A DNA stretch of 64,000 bases from Alphaproteobacteria bacterium (GCA_018830285.1 JAHJSB010000063.1:206020-270019); one strand, 5' to 3'; positions 1-9,178 are shown, counted from the stretch's first letter. Made by a program: numbers and translations. Notes: generated by a model from the sequence alone, not told the origin.

Positions 1-1
1 C

Positions 2-1657
2 GAGATCGCCCGGGCGGCGACAAAGAAGCCTGTCACCGAAATCGGCGCAAAGCTCGGCATCCCCCCAGAAAACCTCATCCCCTATGGCCATGACAAGGCA
101 AAGATCGCCGCGCATTACCTGTCAGGCCTTGGCGCGAAACCCGATGGCAAACTTGTCCTCGTCACCGCGATCAGCCCGACGGCAGCCGGAGAAGGCAAGA
201 CGACCACCAGTGTCGGCCTCGCCGATGCAATGAACCGGATCGGCGCGAACACGCTGCTCTGCCTGCGTGAGCCCTCGCTCGGCCCCTGTTTCGGCATGAA
301 GGGCGGCGCAGCGGGCGGCGGCTATGCGCAGGTCGTTCCGATGGAGGATATCAACCTCCACTTCACGGGCGACTTCCACGCCATCACCTCGGCGCACAAC
401 CTGCTGGCCGCCATGGTCGACAACCATATCCACTGGGGCAGTCCCAGCGGGCTGGAGCCCTCCCGCGTGACCTGGCGGCGTGTGCTCGACATGAATGACA
501 GGAACCTGCGCGAGATCGTTACCGGCCTTGGCGGGCCCGGCAATGGCGCGGCGATGGAGAGCGGGTTCGATATAACGGTCGCGTCCGAGATCATGGCAAT
601 TCTTTGCCTCGCGACAGACGCAACTGATCTCGAGCAACGCCTCGACCGCATCATTGTCGGCTATCGGCGCGACCGCACTGCCGTCACCTGCGCCGACATC
701 AAGGCGACCGGCGCGCTGATGGCGCTACTGAAAGATGCCATGCTGCCCAACCTCGTGCAGACGCTGGAGAACAATCCCTGCCTCATCCATGGCGGACCTT
801 TCGCCAATATCGCGCATGGCTGCAATTCCGTGATCGCGACGCAGGCCGCACTCAGGATGGCCGACTATGTCGTGACCGAAGCCGGTTTCGGCGCCGACCT
901 CGGTGCGGAGAAATTCTTCGACATCAAGTGCCGCCAGTCGGGCCTGCAACCGGACGCCGCTGTTCTGGTCGCCACGGTGAAAGCACTGAAACTGCATGGC
1001 GGTCTCGCAAGGGACGCGCTTGGCAGCGAAAACGTCGCCGCGCTTGAGACCGGACTCGCCAATATGGGACGCCACATCGAGAACCTTCAGCAATACGGGT
1101 TGCCCGTCGTGGTCGCGATCAACCATTTCACACAGGACACGCTGGCCGAGATTGCGGCCATCGAAGCCTATTGCGCCAGTATCGGCGTGCGCGTCGCACT
1201 CTGCACGCACTGGGCCGACGGTGGCAAAGGTGCCGAAGCCCTTGCCCGGATCGTGACAGAGACGCTGGCAACACAGCCCGCAGATTTCCGTACGCTTTAT
1301 GCCGATGACCTGCCCCTCTTCGACAAGATCGAAACTGTCGCCAAACGCATCTACCGCGCCGACCACGTCGAAGCGCCGCGCGCCGTGCGTGACCAGCTGG
1401 CCCGCTGGGAAGCGGACGGCTTTGGCCGCCTGCCCGTCTGCATCGCCAAGACGCAGTACAGTTTCTCGACGGATCCGGCCCTGTACGGCGCACCGGAAGG
1501 CCACACGGTGCGCCTGCGCGAAGTGCGCCTGTCGGCCGGCGCGGGATTCGTTGTCGCCATATGCGGGGACATCATGACCATGCCGGGCCTGCCCCGCCAC
1601 CCGGCGGCGGAGACGATCCATCTCAATTCAGACGGCCTGATCGAAGGGTTGTTCTGA
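2..1657 (+). CDS. fhs: Formate--tetrahydrofolate ligase (5' end outside window)
   Basis: Cytosolic ligase of one-carbon metabolism: ATP, formate and tetrahydrofolate give 10-formyl-THF. The frame is open from base 2 and 551 residues are visible, close to the usual length of about 555, so only the extreme N-terminus is missing. The internal ATG at 230 is not the start because conserved sequence precedes it, including the P-loop GEGKTTT at fragment residues 63-69. Other family signatures are [25 protein letters not shown] and [13 protein letters not shown]. The stop lies 17 nt before a palindromic repeat that may end transcription. Identity is secure. Confidence 0.95.
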   Translation, partial: EIARAATKKPVTEIGAKLGIPPENLIPYGHDKAKIAAHYLSGLGAKPDGKLVLVTAISPTAAGEGKTTTSVGLADAMNRIGANTLLCLREPSLGPCFGMKGGAAGGGYAQVVPMEDINLHFTGDFHAITSAHNLLAAMVDNHIHWGSPSGLEPSRVTWRRVLDMNDRNLREIVTGLGGPGNGAAMESGFDITVASEIMAILCLATDATDLEQRLDRIIVGYRRDRTAVTCADIKATGALMALLKDAMLPNLVQTLENNPCLIHGGPFANIAHGCNSVIATQAALRMADYVVTEAGFGADLGAEKFFDIKCRQSGLQPDAAVLVATVKALKLHGGLARDALGSENVAALETGLANMGRHIENLQQYGLPVVVAINHFTQDTLAEIAAIEAYCASIGVRVALCTHWADGGKGAEALARIVTETLATQPADFRTLYADDLPLFDKIETVAKRIYRADHVEAPRAVRDQLARWEADGFGRLPVCIAKTQYSFSTDPALYGAPEGHTVRLREVRLSAGAGFVVAICGDIMTMPGLPRHPAAETIHLNSDGLIEGLF

Positions 1658-1674
1658 GCAACCTGCCCAAGAAG

Positions 1675-1759
1675 CTCATCCTGAGCGAAGTCGAAGGATA
1701 GGGCTCCGTGCGGATGGACGTTCAGCCCGCGCTCGTCCTTCGACTTCGCTCAGGATGAG
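1675..1759. repeat. Palindromic repeat family A, copy 1
   Basis: Two perfectly complementary 24-nt arms (1675-1698 and 1736-1759) flank a 37-nt loop. The arm core reads CCTGAGCGAAGTCGAAGG. The same arm recurs at 46940-47000 and 52898-52988, always between genes and always as an inverted pair. It lies between fhs and the sdpR-like gene and could form a large transcript hairpin. Function is not shown by the sequence. Confidence 0.85.
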
Positions 1760-1774
1760 CGCTTCAAGCAGGCA

Positions 1775-1809
1775 TTGACTCATATTAGCAAAAACGCTAA
1801 TTAGCACTT
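1775..1809 (+). promoter_or_regulatory. Predicted promoter/operator of the sdpR-like gene; possibly leaderless
   Basis: TTGACT (1775-1780) and TAATTA (1798-1803) are spaced by 17 nt. An inverted repeat TTAGC-N6-GCTAA (1785-1789/1796-1800) and the palindrome GCTAATTAGC (1796-1805) overlap the -10 box, as expected for autorepression by the ArsR-type product. The predicted transcription start falls on the ATG at 1810, and no Shine-Dalgarno sequence is visible, so the mRNA may be leaderless. This is pattern-based inference. Confidence 0.5.
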
Positions 1810-2106
1810 ATGCAAAACACCGTCTTCAAGGCCCTGGCCCATCCGGCGCGCCGTCAGGTCCTTGCCCTTCTGCGCAAGGGGCCCCGCCTTGCGGGCGACC
1901 TGGCGGCCGAATTCGAGTCGAGCTGGCCGACCATGAGCCGGCATCTCGCCGTATTGAAGGATGCCGACCTGATCACCGCCGAGCGACAGGGCAACCAGAT
2001 CCTCTACCGCGTGAACACAAGCGTGCTTGAAGACGCTGCCACGGCCCTGCTCGGCCTGATCGGCGGCGATAATGGAGACGACGAGCTGAAGGAGGCCGCA
2101 GAATGA
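1810..2106 (+). CDS. ArsR/SdpR-family transcriptional repressor
   Basis: 98-residue winged helix-turn-helix protein. The N-terminus (FKALAHPARRQVLALLRKG) and the recognition-helix region SSWPTMSRHLAVLKDADLI match the ArsR/SdpR group. No metal-binding ELCVCDL-type motif is visible, so it is more like SdpR than a metal sensor. It overlaps the following SdpI-like gene by four bases (ATGA), indicating translational coupling. In Bacillus, SdpR represses its own operon and is sequestered at the membrane by SdpI; a similar feedback circuit is inferred here. An inverted repeat covers its predicted promoter. Confidence 0.85.
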   Translation: MQNTVFKALAHPARRQVLALLRKGPRLAGDLAAEFESSWPTMSRHLAVLKDADLITAERQGNQILYRVNTSVLEDAATALLGLIGGDNGDDELKEAAE

Positions 2107-2816
2107 AACCCTATATCCTCACCGGACTGGCTTGGGGTGCCGCCATGGTCGCCGTGTCGTGCGGCATTGTCTTATATGCAAGCGGCTTGCTGCCCGAGAG
2201 CAACCAGATTCCGCTCCATTTCGGCGCTGACGGCATGCCGGACCGGTTCGGCAACAAGTCCGACGCCCTGATTGTCCTGTGGTTGTTGCCTTGCGGGACC
2301 GCCGTCGTCTCGGCGATCATGGCAATCGCACCTTTCCTCGACCCGCGAAAACAGAACCTGGCGGTCGGACGCAAGGCATATGTCGTGACCTGGATCTCCG
2401 TGACAACATTGATGACACTGGTCACTGCGGGGGTTGCCTTTGGCATGGTGAAAGGCGCGGGCCAGCCATTCAACACATCGGGCATGGTCCGCTGGATCAT
2501 TGCGGGTGTCGCCGTGTTATTCATCGTCATGGGCAATTACCTGCCCAAGACGCGGTCGAGCTTCATCTTCGGCGTGCGCACACCCTGGACACTGTCCTCT
2601 GATATCGCCTGGGAGAAAACCCACCGTCTTGCCGGGCCCCTGTTCATGATTGCGGGCGTCCTGGGACTGATCGGCGCGTTCGTCTTCAGCGGCCTCTTCC
2701 TGGCACTGCAATTGACCGCGCTGATCCTGAGCGTCGTGCTGATCCTGTTCGTCTACTCCTATTTCGCCTGGCGCAGCGCAGATGACCGCGACGATGGGAC
2801 CAGCCTCACTGTCTGA
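2103..2816 (+). CDS. SdpI-family integral membrane protein (DUF1648 + SdpI)
   Basis: 237-residue membrane protein with about six hydrophobic segments (roughly residues 5-27, 55-77, 95-118, 125-145, 177-200 and 203-225). The first loop carries the DUF1648 signature IPLHFGADGMPDRFGNK; the later loop GVRTPWTLSSDIAWEKTHR is the SdpI-family motif. In Bacillus, SdpI gives immunity to the SdpC toxin and sequesters SdpR. No sdpC-like toxin gene is visible here, so a signalling or stress role is equally possible. It is translated from the end of the repressor gene. Confidence 0.85.
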   Translation: MKPYILTGLAWGAAMVAVSCGIVLYASGLLPESNQIPLHFGADGMPDRFGNKSDALIVLWLLPCGTAVVSAIMAIAPFLDPRKQNLAVGRKAYVVTWISVTTLMTLVTAGVAFGMVKGAGQPFNTSGMVRWIIAGVAVLFIVMGNYLPKTRSSFIFGVRTPWTLSSDIAWEKTHRLAGPLFMIAGVLGLIGAFVFSGLFLALQLTALILSVVLILFVYSYFAWRSADDRDDGTSLTV

Positions 2817-2858
2817 ACGCCTATTGTACCGGGGCCACCGCGCCCCTAATCAATAGGC

Positions 2859-3947
2859 ATGTCCCTGACGCCCGACAGCCAGTCCCTGATGCAGCGCCTC
2901 GACCAGCGCTCGCGCGACATCTTCAAGGAGATCGTCGAGGGCTACCTGACGACGGGCGAGCCCGTCGGCTCGCGCACCCTGTCGAAAGGCGTGATTGCTC
3001 TGTCGCCGGCCTCGATCCGCAATGTCATGGCCGACCTGACCGATCTCGGCCTGCTTGATGCCCCGCACGTGTCGGCGGGCCGCGCGCCCACGCATCGGGG
3101 CCTTCGCCTGTTCGTCGACGGCTTCCTGGAGATCGGCGAGCCGTCCAGTGCCGACAAGCGCGAGATCGAGGAGCGCCTGCGCGGCGCAGGCGGCGACCTG
3201 CAATCCGTGCTCGGCGAAGCGTCGAACATCCTATCCGGCCTGACTGGCGGCGCGGGCCTTGTGGCCTCGCCCACACGCGAAACAGCGATCCGCCACGTGG
3301 AATTCGTCCCCCTGGCCAGCGGCGAGGCGCTTTGCGTCCTGGTGACCGAGGACGGTGACGTCGAGAACCGGCTGGTCAAGATTCCGGACGGCCTGCCCGC
3401 CACGACCCTGATCGAGGCTGGGAATTATCTCTCCACCCGGATGAAAGGCCGCACGTTGGCCGAAGCCGCGGTCGATGTACGCGAGGAAATCAGCTCGCGC
3501 CGCGCTGCGCTGGATACCGCTGCGGCAGCGCTTGTCGAGGCCGGACTTGTCCAGTGGAGCGGTGATGCGCCGGGCCGGGGCCGGTCGCTGATTATACGCG
3601 GCCGGGCCAACCTGCTTGAAGACGCAGGCGCGGCCAATGACCTCGATCGTGTGCGGCAACTGTTCAACGAGCTTGAACGCCAGCAAAGCCTGCTCGATAT
3701 CCTCGATACGACACGCGAGGCCGATGGCGTGCGCCTGTTCATTGGCGCGGAGAACCAGCTTTTTCCGCTCTCGGGTTCAAGTGTGATCGTGGCCCCCTAT
3801 ATGGGCGGTGCAAAACATGTCATTGGCGCGCTTGGCGTGATCGGCCCGACCCGGCTGAATTATGCCCGCGTGATACCGATGGTGGACTATACCGCAAAGG
3901 TGATCGGCGAAATCCTCGCCGCCCGGCGCGCAAAGGATGGGAAATGA
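2859..3947 (+). CDS. hrcA: Heat-inducible transcription repressor HrcA
   Basis: 362 residues. The N-terminal winged helix (about residues 10-75; RSRDIFKEIVEGYLTTGEPV, then LSPASIRNVMADLTDLGLL) is followed by the GAF-like HrcA domain, ending in GVIGPTRLNYARVIPMVDYT. HrcA binds CIRCE elements before groESL and sometimes dnaK, with GroEL assisting its folding. It overlaps grpE by four bases, the usual hrcA-grpE arrangement. No CIRCE inverted repeat was found in the window, so its targets probably lie elsewhere. There is no strong Shine-Dalgarno before the ATG. Confidence 0.95.
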   Translation: MSLTPDSQSLMQRLDQRSRDIFKEIVEGYLTTGEPVGSRTLSKGVIALSPASIRNVMADLTDLGLLDAPHVSAGRAPTHRGLRLFVDGFLEIGEPSSADKREIEERLRGAGGDLQSVLGEASNILSGLTGGAGLVASPTRETAIRHVEFVPLASGEALCVLVTEDGDVENRLVKIPDGLPATTLIEAGNYLSTRMKGRTLAEAAVDVREEISSRRAALDTAAAALVEAGLVQWSGDAPGRGRSLIIRGRANLLEDAGAANDLDRVRQLFNELERQQSLLDILDTTREADGVRLFIGAENQLFPLSGSSVIVAPYMGGAKHVIGALGVIGPTRLNYARVIPMVDYTAKVIGEILAARRAKDGK

Positions 3948-4579
3948 TGAACGACGAGACCAAGACCGGCCAGAACGCCAACATCGATCCGAATGCCTCC
4001 AGGGCCGACCTCAAGTCGGCCGCCGATGACATGTTGAAGAATGCCCGGGCCCAGGCGGCCGAAAGCATGGAAGCCGAGGCCGACACGGAAATCTCGCCCG
4101 AACAGGAAGCCATGCGCCTGAAGATCGAGGCCGAGGACCTGCGCGAGCAATTGCTGCGCACGCTGGCTGACCTCGACAATACGCGCAAGCGGGCCGAGCG
4201 GCAGGTATCCGATGCCCGCGTCTATGCCATCGAACGTTTCGCTGGCGACCTTCTCAGCGTCTCCGACAACCTCGCCCGCGCCCTCGCCGCCCTGCCGGAT
4301 GAAGATCGCGCCAACCTGTCGGACGCCGGCAACAACCTGCTCAGCGGCATCGAGATGACCGCCAAGGAACTCGAAACCGCGCTCGGCCGTCACGGCGTCA
4401 AACAGATCGATGCCGCACCCGGCGCGACTTTCGACCCCAACCAGCACCAGGCTGTCGCCCAGATACCCTCTGAGCAACCGTCCGGCACGATCGCATCCGT
4501 GTTCCAGCCCGGCTGGAAAATCGGCGACCGCACATTGCGCGCGGCGATGGTGGCTGTGAGCGCGGGGAACGCGAACTAG
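3944..4579 (+). CDS. grpE: Nucleotide exchange factor GrpE
   Basis: 211 residues. GrpE dimers release ADP from DnaK. The acidic, helical N-terminal half (residues 40-120) contains the conserved LLRTLADLDNTRKRAERQ. The C-terminal beta domain ends with the typical FQPGWKIGDRTLRAAMVAVS. Translation is coupled to hrcA through ATGA; a second ATG follows at once and could also serve. dnaK lies 2.7 kb downstream, separated by three opposite-strand genes. The gene ends 11 nt from the convergent avidin-like gene. Confidence 0.95.
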   Translation: MMNDETKTGQNANIDPNASRADLKSAADDMLKNARAQAAESMEAEADTEISPEQEAMRLKIEAEDLREQLLRTLADLDNTRKRAERQVSDARVYAIERFAGDLLSVSDNLARALAALPDEDRANLSDAGNNLLSGIEMTAKELETALGRHGVKQIDAAPGATFDPNQHQAVAQIPSEQPSGTIASVFQPGWKIGDRTLRAAMVAVSAGNAN

Positions 4580-4590
4580 GGGCGCGTTGC

Positions 4591-4929
4591 CTACTGCTTC
4601 ACGAAAATGTCGCTGCCGATACGGGTGGCGGCCCAGAGGAATTCGGCTTCGTTCTCTTCTTTCACGTCAGACTCGTGCAGGAATTTCGCTTCGATCCGGG
4701 GATAGCCTTCCTCGTCGGCCATCTGTCCGGCCCAGGCAATGACCGTTCCGTATTTCTCGTAACTGCACGTGAACGCGATCCGGTCGCCATTGGCCCAGCC
4801 GATGACGGGCACTTTCATCACGCCTTCGTCGGCGACACCGGAATCAAACGTCCCGGATATTTTCGCACCGTCCTGCTTAAGCTCCAGCACCGAGTTGCGC
4901 GAACTGACCCATTTTCCTGAAAAACCCAC
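4591..4929 (-). CDS. Avidin/streptavidin-family protein with altered binding pocket
   Basis: 112 residues from the GTG at 4929, chosen because GGAGGA (4936-4941) sits six bases upstream; a GTG at 4959 would give 122. There is no signal peptide. Avidin-fold landmarks in order: SGKW (4-7), ISGTFDSGV (24-32), IAFTCSYEKYGT (51-62), IAWAGQ (64-69), EAKFLH (80-85) and LWAATRIGSDIF (98-109), the last close to chicken avidin. Aligned by eye to streptavidin, S27, S45, W92, W120 and D128 are kept as S13, S30, W66, W99 and D107. N23, Y43, W79, T90, W108 and L110 become S9, F28, Y57, I64, F83 and H85. Weak biotin binding or another ligand is inferred. Confidence 0.75.
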   Translation of the reverse strand: MGFSGKWVSSRNSVLELKQDGAKISGTFDSGVADEGVMKVPVIGWANGDRIAFTCSYEKYGTVIAWAGQMADEEGYPRIEAKFLHESDVKEENEAEFLWAATRIGSDIFVKQ

Positions 4930-4997
4930 CACGTATCCTCCCGACTGAGGCCATCGCACCGCTCGCGCCTGTCGCGGGCCGCTGCCGCCTGCCCGGA

Positions 4998-5894
4998 CTA
5001 TCGGGCATCGGCGCCGGTGCGGACTTGACCTCTATCAACCCGGTCGGGACGGGCCACTTTCCACGCCGTCACCGTGCCGGGCTGCCAGTTCGGCACAATC
5101 ACGGTATCGCCGAATATCTTGAGGTCGTTCTGCAGGATTGGCGTCGCATCGCCTGTCGTGTCGAGCAGCGTCGTGACGGTGCCGTCCTCGGCGACATAGT
5201 GGACCTGCCCGGTCCATGACGACACAAGGTAGCCGCCGCCCGGCACGAGGCCGATGCCGTCCGCATCGATCATGCCGGATGCTATCTCGGTGATCATTCC
5301 GTCGGCGGTTACAGCGTAAAGCGAGCCTGTGTCCATGGTCGAAACCAGCAGCCGGTCGCCATCCCCCAGCACACCATTGATGCCGCCGAAACGCGCGTCC
5401 TCCAGCCAGAGCGTGGCCGCGCCATCCGTGATGCGGTGAATGCGGCCCGTGCCGGAATCGGAGACGTAGACAGCGCCATTCCACGCCGTGACGCCATTCA
5501 GGAAGACGGCGCCGTCGACCGGGATTTTCTTGCCGATCCCGCCCTTGTCCACATCGAACACCATGACGACGTCAATGTCAGAGGCGTAGAGCTTGCCGTC
5601 CTGGATCGCGAGCCCCTTCGGCCCGTTGACCTTGGCGGCCCAATACTTCTCGATCAACTGGCCGTCAGGCGAGATCTTCGAGATGAAGCCGTCGCCATTT
5701 TTTGCGTCACCGTCATCGATCCCGACATTCGAGACGAGAAAATTACCGTCAGGCGCGCGGACCAGGCTCTCGGGCGCCGCAAATCCATCCGCGATCCATA
5801 GCTGTTCAATTGTCGGTACGGCGGCGACCTGAACTGGCGCTGAGGCGCAGGCGGCCATCATGGCAAAAGCTGGAAAAGCGAAATAGCGCAGCAT
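4998..5894 (-). CDS. SMP-30/gluconolactonase-like beta-propeller lipoprotein
   Basis: 298 residues with a short lipoprotein signal and lipobox MMAAC (Cys16), so it is probably anchored in the periplasm. The remainder is built of repeated propeller blades of NHL/SMP-30 type, for example APDGNFLVSN, NGPKGLAIQDGKLYASD, FLNGVTAWNGAVYVSDSGTG and DADGIGLVPGGGYLVSSW. Such proteins include lactonases and non-catalytic sugar or ligand binders; the substrate cannot be told from sequence. It is minus-strand, between the avidin-like gene and the phosphatase, with no close operon link. Confidence 0.7.
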   Translation of the reverse strand: MLRYFAFPAFAMMAACASAPVQVAAVPTIEQLWIADGFAAPESLVRAPDGNFLVSNVGIDDGDAKNGDGFISKISPDGQLIEKYWAAKVNGPKGLAIQDGKLYASDIDVVMVFDVDKGGIGKKIPVDGAVFLNGVTAWNGAVYVSDSGTGRIHRITDGAATLWLEDARFGGINGVLGDGDRLLVSTMDTGSLYAVTADGMITEIASGMIDADGIGLVPGGGYLVSSWTGQVHYVAEDGTVTTLLDTTGDATPILQNDLKIFGDTVIVPNWQPGTVTAWKVARPDRVDRGQVRTGADAR

Positions 5895-5984
5895 TGGTCA
5901 TACCTCCCTGACTGGACTGCCCGCCATCTTGCGGGCGGTCCGGTACACTATGCCGATCTTTGTGCGCAGGGCCAGACTCGCCGC

Positions 5985-6824
5985 CTAGCCCGTGGCGTCG
6001 ATGCGCAGGAGTACGCCGCAGGCATCGTCGCGGGCCTTGATCCGGTTCATGTCGCGTCCGGGCGCATCTTCGAACGCGCGCAGGACCGCCACCGCACCGC
6101 TGAGTCCTGTGCCGGCGACAAGATCCATGAATCGTTCCGGCGTGTGCGTGCCATAGGGCGCAATCAGCCGGTACAGACCGTCGCTCATCAGGCAGATCGT
6201 ATCGCCCGGCGCCACGACGACCGCCTGAGTCTCCAGGTTCGCCGCCGCATGCGGATCGAGCCCGAAGCAGGTGCGGTTGGCGTTCGATCGCCGCCGGTCG
6301 GTCTGCAGCTGCGCGAGGCGTTCTTCCGGCGGCACGGCCAGCAGGCGGCGCGCCGTCACCGTCTCATCCTCCGCCTTGCCCGGTGAACCGATCACGGTAA
6401 CGCGGGCGGCGCGCCGCAATAGCGCCATGCAGTCGCCAAGCCAGACGAACACGGCCCGGTCATTCACAACCTGCATCCACATGCCAGACGCGATGGGCCG
6501 GGCTTCGCCGGGCAGGTCGTCAAGCGGGATGCGCGTGGATGCCTCTGCACGGGCGCGAACATCCGTCAGGACTTTCGCGAAATAAGCTTCGGGCATTTCG
6601 CCAAGCGCCGGGGGCGCCATCAGGCGCGCACTGAGTGCTGCGGCAATCCATGCGGCGCCGCTCTCGGCGTCCGGGAAGAGCCTGAGATGCGTGACATCGG
6701 TTGCCCCGTCCAGCGCCCAGGCGGTGCCGGCGGCCTCGTCAAAGCCGAACCGGTCGTCGCCCGTCCTGCCCGGCGTGCCGGGATCGTTCACGGTTTCCAG
6801 AACCACAATTTGCACACCCGGCAT
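5985..6824 (-). CDS. PP2C-family serine/threonine phosphatase
   Basis: 279 residues from the ATG at 6824; a TTG one codon upstream is less likely. Metal-dependent PP2C signatures: TGDDRFGFDE near the N-terminus, WALDGATDV (the metal-binding DGxG-like site, here DGAT), FVWLGDCMALL, ICLMSDGLYRL and the C-terminal ARDDA aspartates. It probably dephosphorylates Ser/Thr in the cytosol; no partner kinase gene is next to it. Its start overlaps the stop of a 26-codon ORF (TGATG), suggesting coupled translation. The 840-bp length is typical of stand-alone bacterial PP2C proteins. Confidence 0.8.
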   Translation of the reverse strand: MPGVQIVVLETVNDPGTPGRTGDDRFGFDEAAGTAWALDGATDVTHLRLFPDAESGAAWIAAALSARLMAPPALGEMPEAYFAKVLTDVRARAEASTRIPLDDLPGEARPIASGMWMQVVNDRAVFVWLGDCMALLRRAARVTVIGSPGKAEDETVTARRLLAVPPEERLAQLQTDRRRSNANRTCFGLDPHAAANLETQAVVVAPGDTICLMSDGLYRLIAPYGTHTPERFMDLVAGTGLSGAVAVLRAFEDAPGRDMNRIKARDDACGVLLRIDATG

Positions 6825-6904
6825 CAAACGTGCCCGCGCCGGTCGGTGCCGAGGCTAATCCGCGAGACAACACGCCCCGCACGTCCGGGTTTCGTATAAA
6901 TCAT
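6824..6904 (-). CDS. Possible 26-residue coupled leader peptide before the PP2C gene
   Basis: Short ORF (MIYTKPGRAGRVVSRISLG...) preceded by GGGAAGG seven bases before its ATG at 6904. It ends in TGA that overlaps the ATG of the phosphatase as TGATG, a termination-reinitiation arrangement. The peptide is basic and resembles no family known to me. It may be a real microprotein, a leader controlling phosphatase translation, or chance. Confidence 0.35.
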   Translation of the reverse strand: MIYTKPGRAGRVVSRISLGTDRRGHV

Positions 6905-7246
6905 GGGGCCGCCTTCCCTGCTGTTTGGTGCAGCAAAGATGGACTGACGGCGCAGCCGCGACAACCGGCAGGGCCCGGCGCACGGCCCAATTCGCGTTTC
7001 AAATCGGTAATGGCTGCCGGAATGGCTTCCCTGACGCCGTTGATACTGGTTAAACCCCGTGTAAAAGCGCCGCATTACCCCTTGAGCGGGGGGATCGGCT
7101 CACCATATCGCACCTGAACAGGCGAACGGCTTTAAATTCCGTCCCCGCCGTCTCATATGAACCCTTGAGAGCCACTGGCTTCCGGGGCTGCTGAGCAGAC
7201 CGAACCCAAACACGGCCCGTGGCGGCTAACAGAAGAGAGACATGCA
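6905..7246. other. 342-bp divergent intergenic region upstream of dnaK
   Basis: Separates the minus-strand phosphatase unit from dnaK. It contains a possible heat-shock promoter near 7081-7110 and the dnaK ribosome-binding region AGAAGAGAG shortly before 7247. I see no CIRCE inverted repeat, no RNA gene and no further ORF with a credible start. Confidence 0.5.
7081..7110 (+). promoter_or_regulatory. Candidate sigma-32 type promoter of dnaK
   Basis: CTTGAG at 7081-7086 and CCATAT at 7103-7108 resemble the alphaproteobacterial heat-shock pattern (CTTG, about 17-18 nt, CYTATNT), with mismatches in the -10 element. It would give a 5' leader of about 130 nt before dnaK. The match is by eye and weak. 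Confidence 0.3.
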
Positions 7247-9154
7247 ATGAGCAAGATTATCGGTATCGACCTTGGGACCACGAACTCCTGCGTCGCCGTC
7301 ATGGAAGGCGGCACGGCAAAAGTCATTGAAAATGCAGAGGGACAGCGCACCACGCCGTCCGTCGTCGCGTTTACCGAAAGCGGTGAACGCCTGATTGGCC
7401 AGCCGGCCAAGCGCCAGGCCGTCACCAACCCCGATTTCACCTATTACGCCATCAAACGCCTGATCGGTCGCACCTATGCCGACCCGACCGCCCAGAAAGA
7501 CAAGGCCATGTCGCCCTTCGGCATCGTCGAAGGCAAGGCAGGCGATGCCTGGGTCAAGGGCCGCGATCAGGACTATTCCCCACAGGAAATTTCCGCCTTC
7601 ATTCTCACCAAGATGAAGGAAACGGCTGAAGACTATCTCGGCACACCAGTGACGCAGGCTGTCATCACGGTGCCAGCCTATTTCAACGACGCCCAGCGTC
7701 AGGCCACGAAAGATGCCGGCAAGATTGCCGGCCTGGAAGTGCTGCGCATCATCAACGAACCGACTGCGGCGGCCCTCGCCTACGGCCTCGACAAGGGCGA
7801 GAACAAGACAATCGCGGTCTATGACCTCGGTGGTGGTACATTCGACGTCTCGCTGCTCGAAATCGGCGACGGCGTGTTCGAAGTTCTCTCGACCAATGGC
7901 GACACCTTCCTCGGTGGTGAAGACTTCGACCTTCGCATCGTCGATTTCCTCGCAGCCGAGTTCAAGAAAGACCAGGGCATCGACCTCAAGACTGACAAGC
8001 TCGCCTTGCAGCGCCTGAAGGAAGAAGCCGAGAAGGCCAAGAAGGAACTTTCGTCGGCCAACCAGTACGAAGTGAACCTGCCCTTCATCACGGCAGACGC
8101 CACCGGCCCGAAACACCTCAATATCAAGCTGACCCGCGCGAAGCTCGAAAGCCTTGTCGAAGACCTCGTCAAGCGCACCATCGAGCCGTGCAAGAAAGCC
8201 CTGAAAGACGCTGGCAAGACGGCAGCCGACATTGACGAAGTCGTTCTCGTCGGCGGCATGACCCGCATGCCCGCCGTGCAGGAAGCGGTTAAGAAATTCT
8301 TCAACCGCGAACCGCACAAGGGCGTGAACCCGGATGAAGTCGTGGCGCTCGGCGCCGCAATCCAGGGCGGCGTGCTGCAAGGCGACGTCAAGGACGTAGT
8401 CCTGCTCGACGTGACCCCGCTTTCGCTCGGTATCGAAACGCTGGGCGGCGTGTTCACGCGGCTCATCGACCGCAACACGACGATCCCGACCAAGAAAAGC
8501 CAGGTCTTCTCGACGGCTGACGACAACCAGGGTGCCGTGACGATCAAGGTCGCACAGGGCGAGCGCGAAATGGCCGCGGATAACAAGCAGCTCGGCCAGT
8601 TCAATCTCGAAGGCATCCCGCCAGCCCCGCGCGGCCTGCCGCAGATCGAGGTCACGTTTGACATCGACGCCAACGGCATCGTGTCAGTCTCGGCCAAGGA
8701 CAAGGCCACCGGCAAGGAACAGCAGATCACCATCCAAGCGGATGGCGGCCTGACGGACGAGGACATCAAGAAAATGATGGCCGACGCCGAAGCCAATGCC
8801 GGTGCGGACAAGGCTCGCCGGGAACTCGTCGAAGCCAAGAACAATTCCGAAGCGCTGATCCACCAGACGGAAAAGCAGGTGGTCGAGCATGCCGACAAGG
8901 TCTCCGCGGAAGTGAAGACCGAAATCGAAAAGGCCATTGAAGAGCTCAAGGCCGCGCGCGAAACGGACAATGTCGGTGACATCCAGGCCAAGCACCAGGC
9001 CCTGATGACGGCCGCCATGAAGCTTGGCGAAGCGATCTATGCCAACCAGCAGGAAGCCGAGGCCCATGCCGACGCGTCTGCTGATGCCTCAGCCGACAGC
9101 GATGATGTCGTCGATGCCGACTTCGAGGAAGTCGACGACGCCAAGAGCGCCTGA
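7247..9154 (+). CDS. dnaK: Molecular chaperone DnaK (Hsp70)
   Basis: 635 residues, usual length. The ATPase domain (1-385) shows [17 protein letters not shown] at the N-terminus, [47 protein letters not shown] and [13 protein letters not shown]. The substrate-binding domain follows ([14 protein letters not shown]), then a helical lid and an acidic tail [12 protein letters not shown]. It works with DnaJ and GrpE on unfolded proteins; dnaJ is not in the window. AGAAGAGAG precedes the ATG. A strong rho-independent terminator follows, so dnaK is probably monocistronic on this side. Confidence 0.98.
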   Translation: MSKIIGIDLGTTNSCVAVMEGGTAKVIENAEGQRTTPSVVAFTESGERLIGQPAKRQAVTNPDFTYYAIKRLIGRTYADPTAQKDKAMSPFGIVEGKAGDAWVKGRDQDYSPQEISAFILTKMKETAEDYLGTPVTQAVITVPAYFNDAQRQATKDAGKIAGLEVLRIINEPTAAALAYGLDKGENKTIAVYDLGGGTFDVSLLEIGDGVFEVLSTNGDTFLGGEDFDLRIVDFLAAEFKKDQGIDLKTDKLALQRLKEEAEKAKKELSSANQYEVNLPFITADATGPKHLNIKLTRAKLESLVEDLVKRTIEPCKKALKDAGKTAADIDEVVLVGGMTRMPAVQEAVKKFFNREPHKGVNPDEVVALGAAIQGGVLQGDVKDVVLLDVTPLSLGIETLGGVFTRLIDRNTTIPTKKSQVFSTADDNQGAVTIKVAQGEREMAADNKQLGQFNLEGIPPAPRGLPQIEVTFDIDANGIVSVSAKDKATGKEQQITIQADGGLTDEDIKKMMADAEANAGADKARRELVEAKNNSEALIHQTEKQVVEHADKVSAEVKTEIEKAIEELKAARETDNVGDIQAKHQALMTAAMKLGEAIYANQQEAEAHADASADASADSDDVVDADFEEVDDAKSA

Positions 9155-9178
9155 GCTTCAGATTCCTCCCGGAATCAG

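Noticed and set aside
1796..1810. Possible CIRCE half-site (TTAGCACTT)
   Set aside because: No complementary GAGTGCTAA arm nine bases away; it is better read as part of the local GCTAATTAGC palindrome.
7226..9018. Minus-strand ORFs of 384 and 399 codons opposite dnaK
   Set aside because: Both are antisense shadows of DnaK; neither has a credible start or domain.
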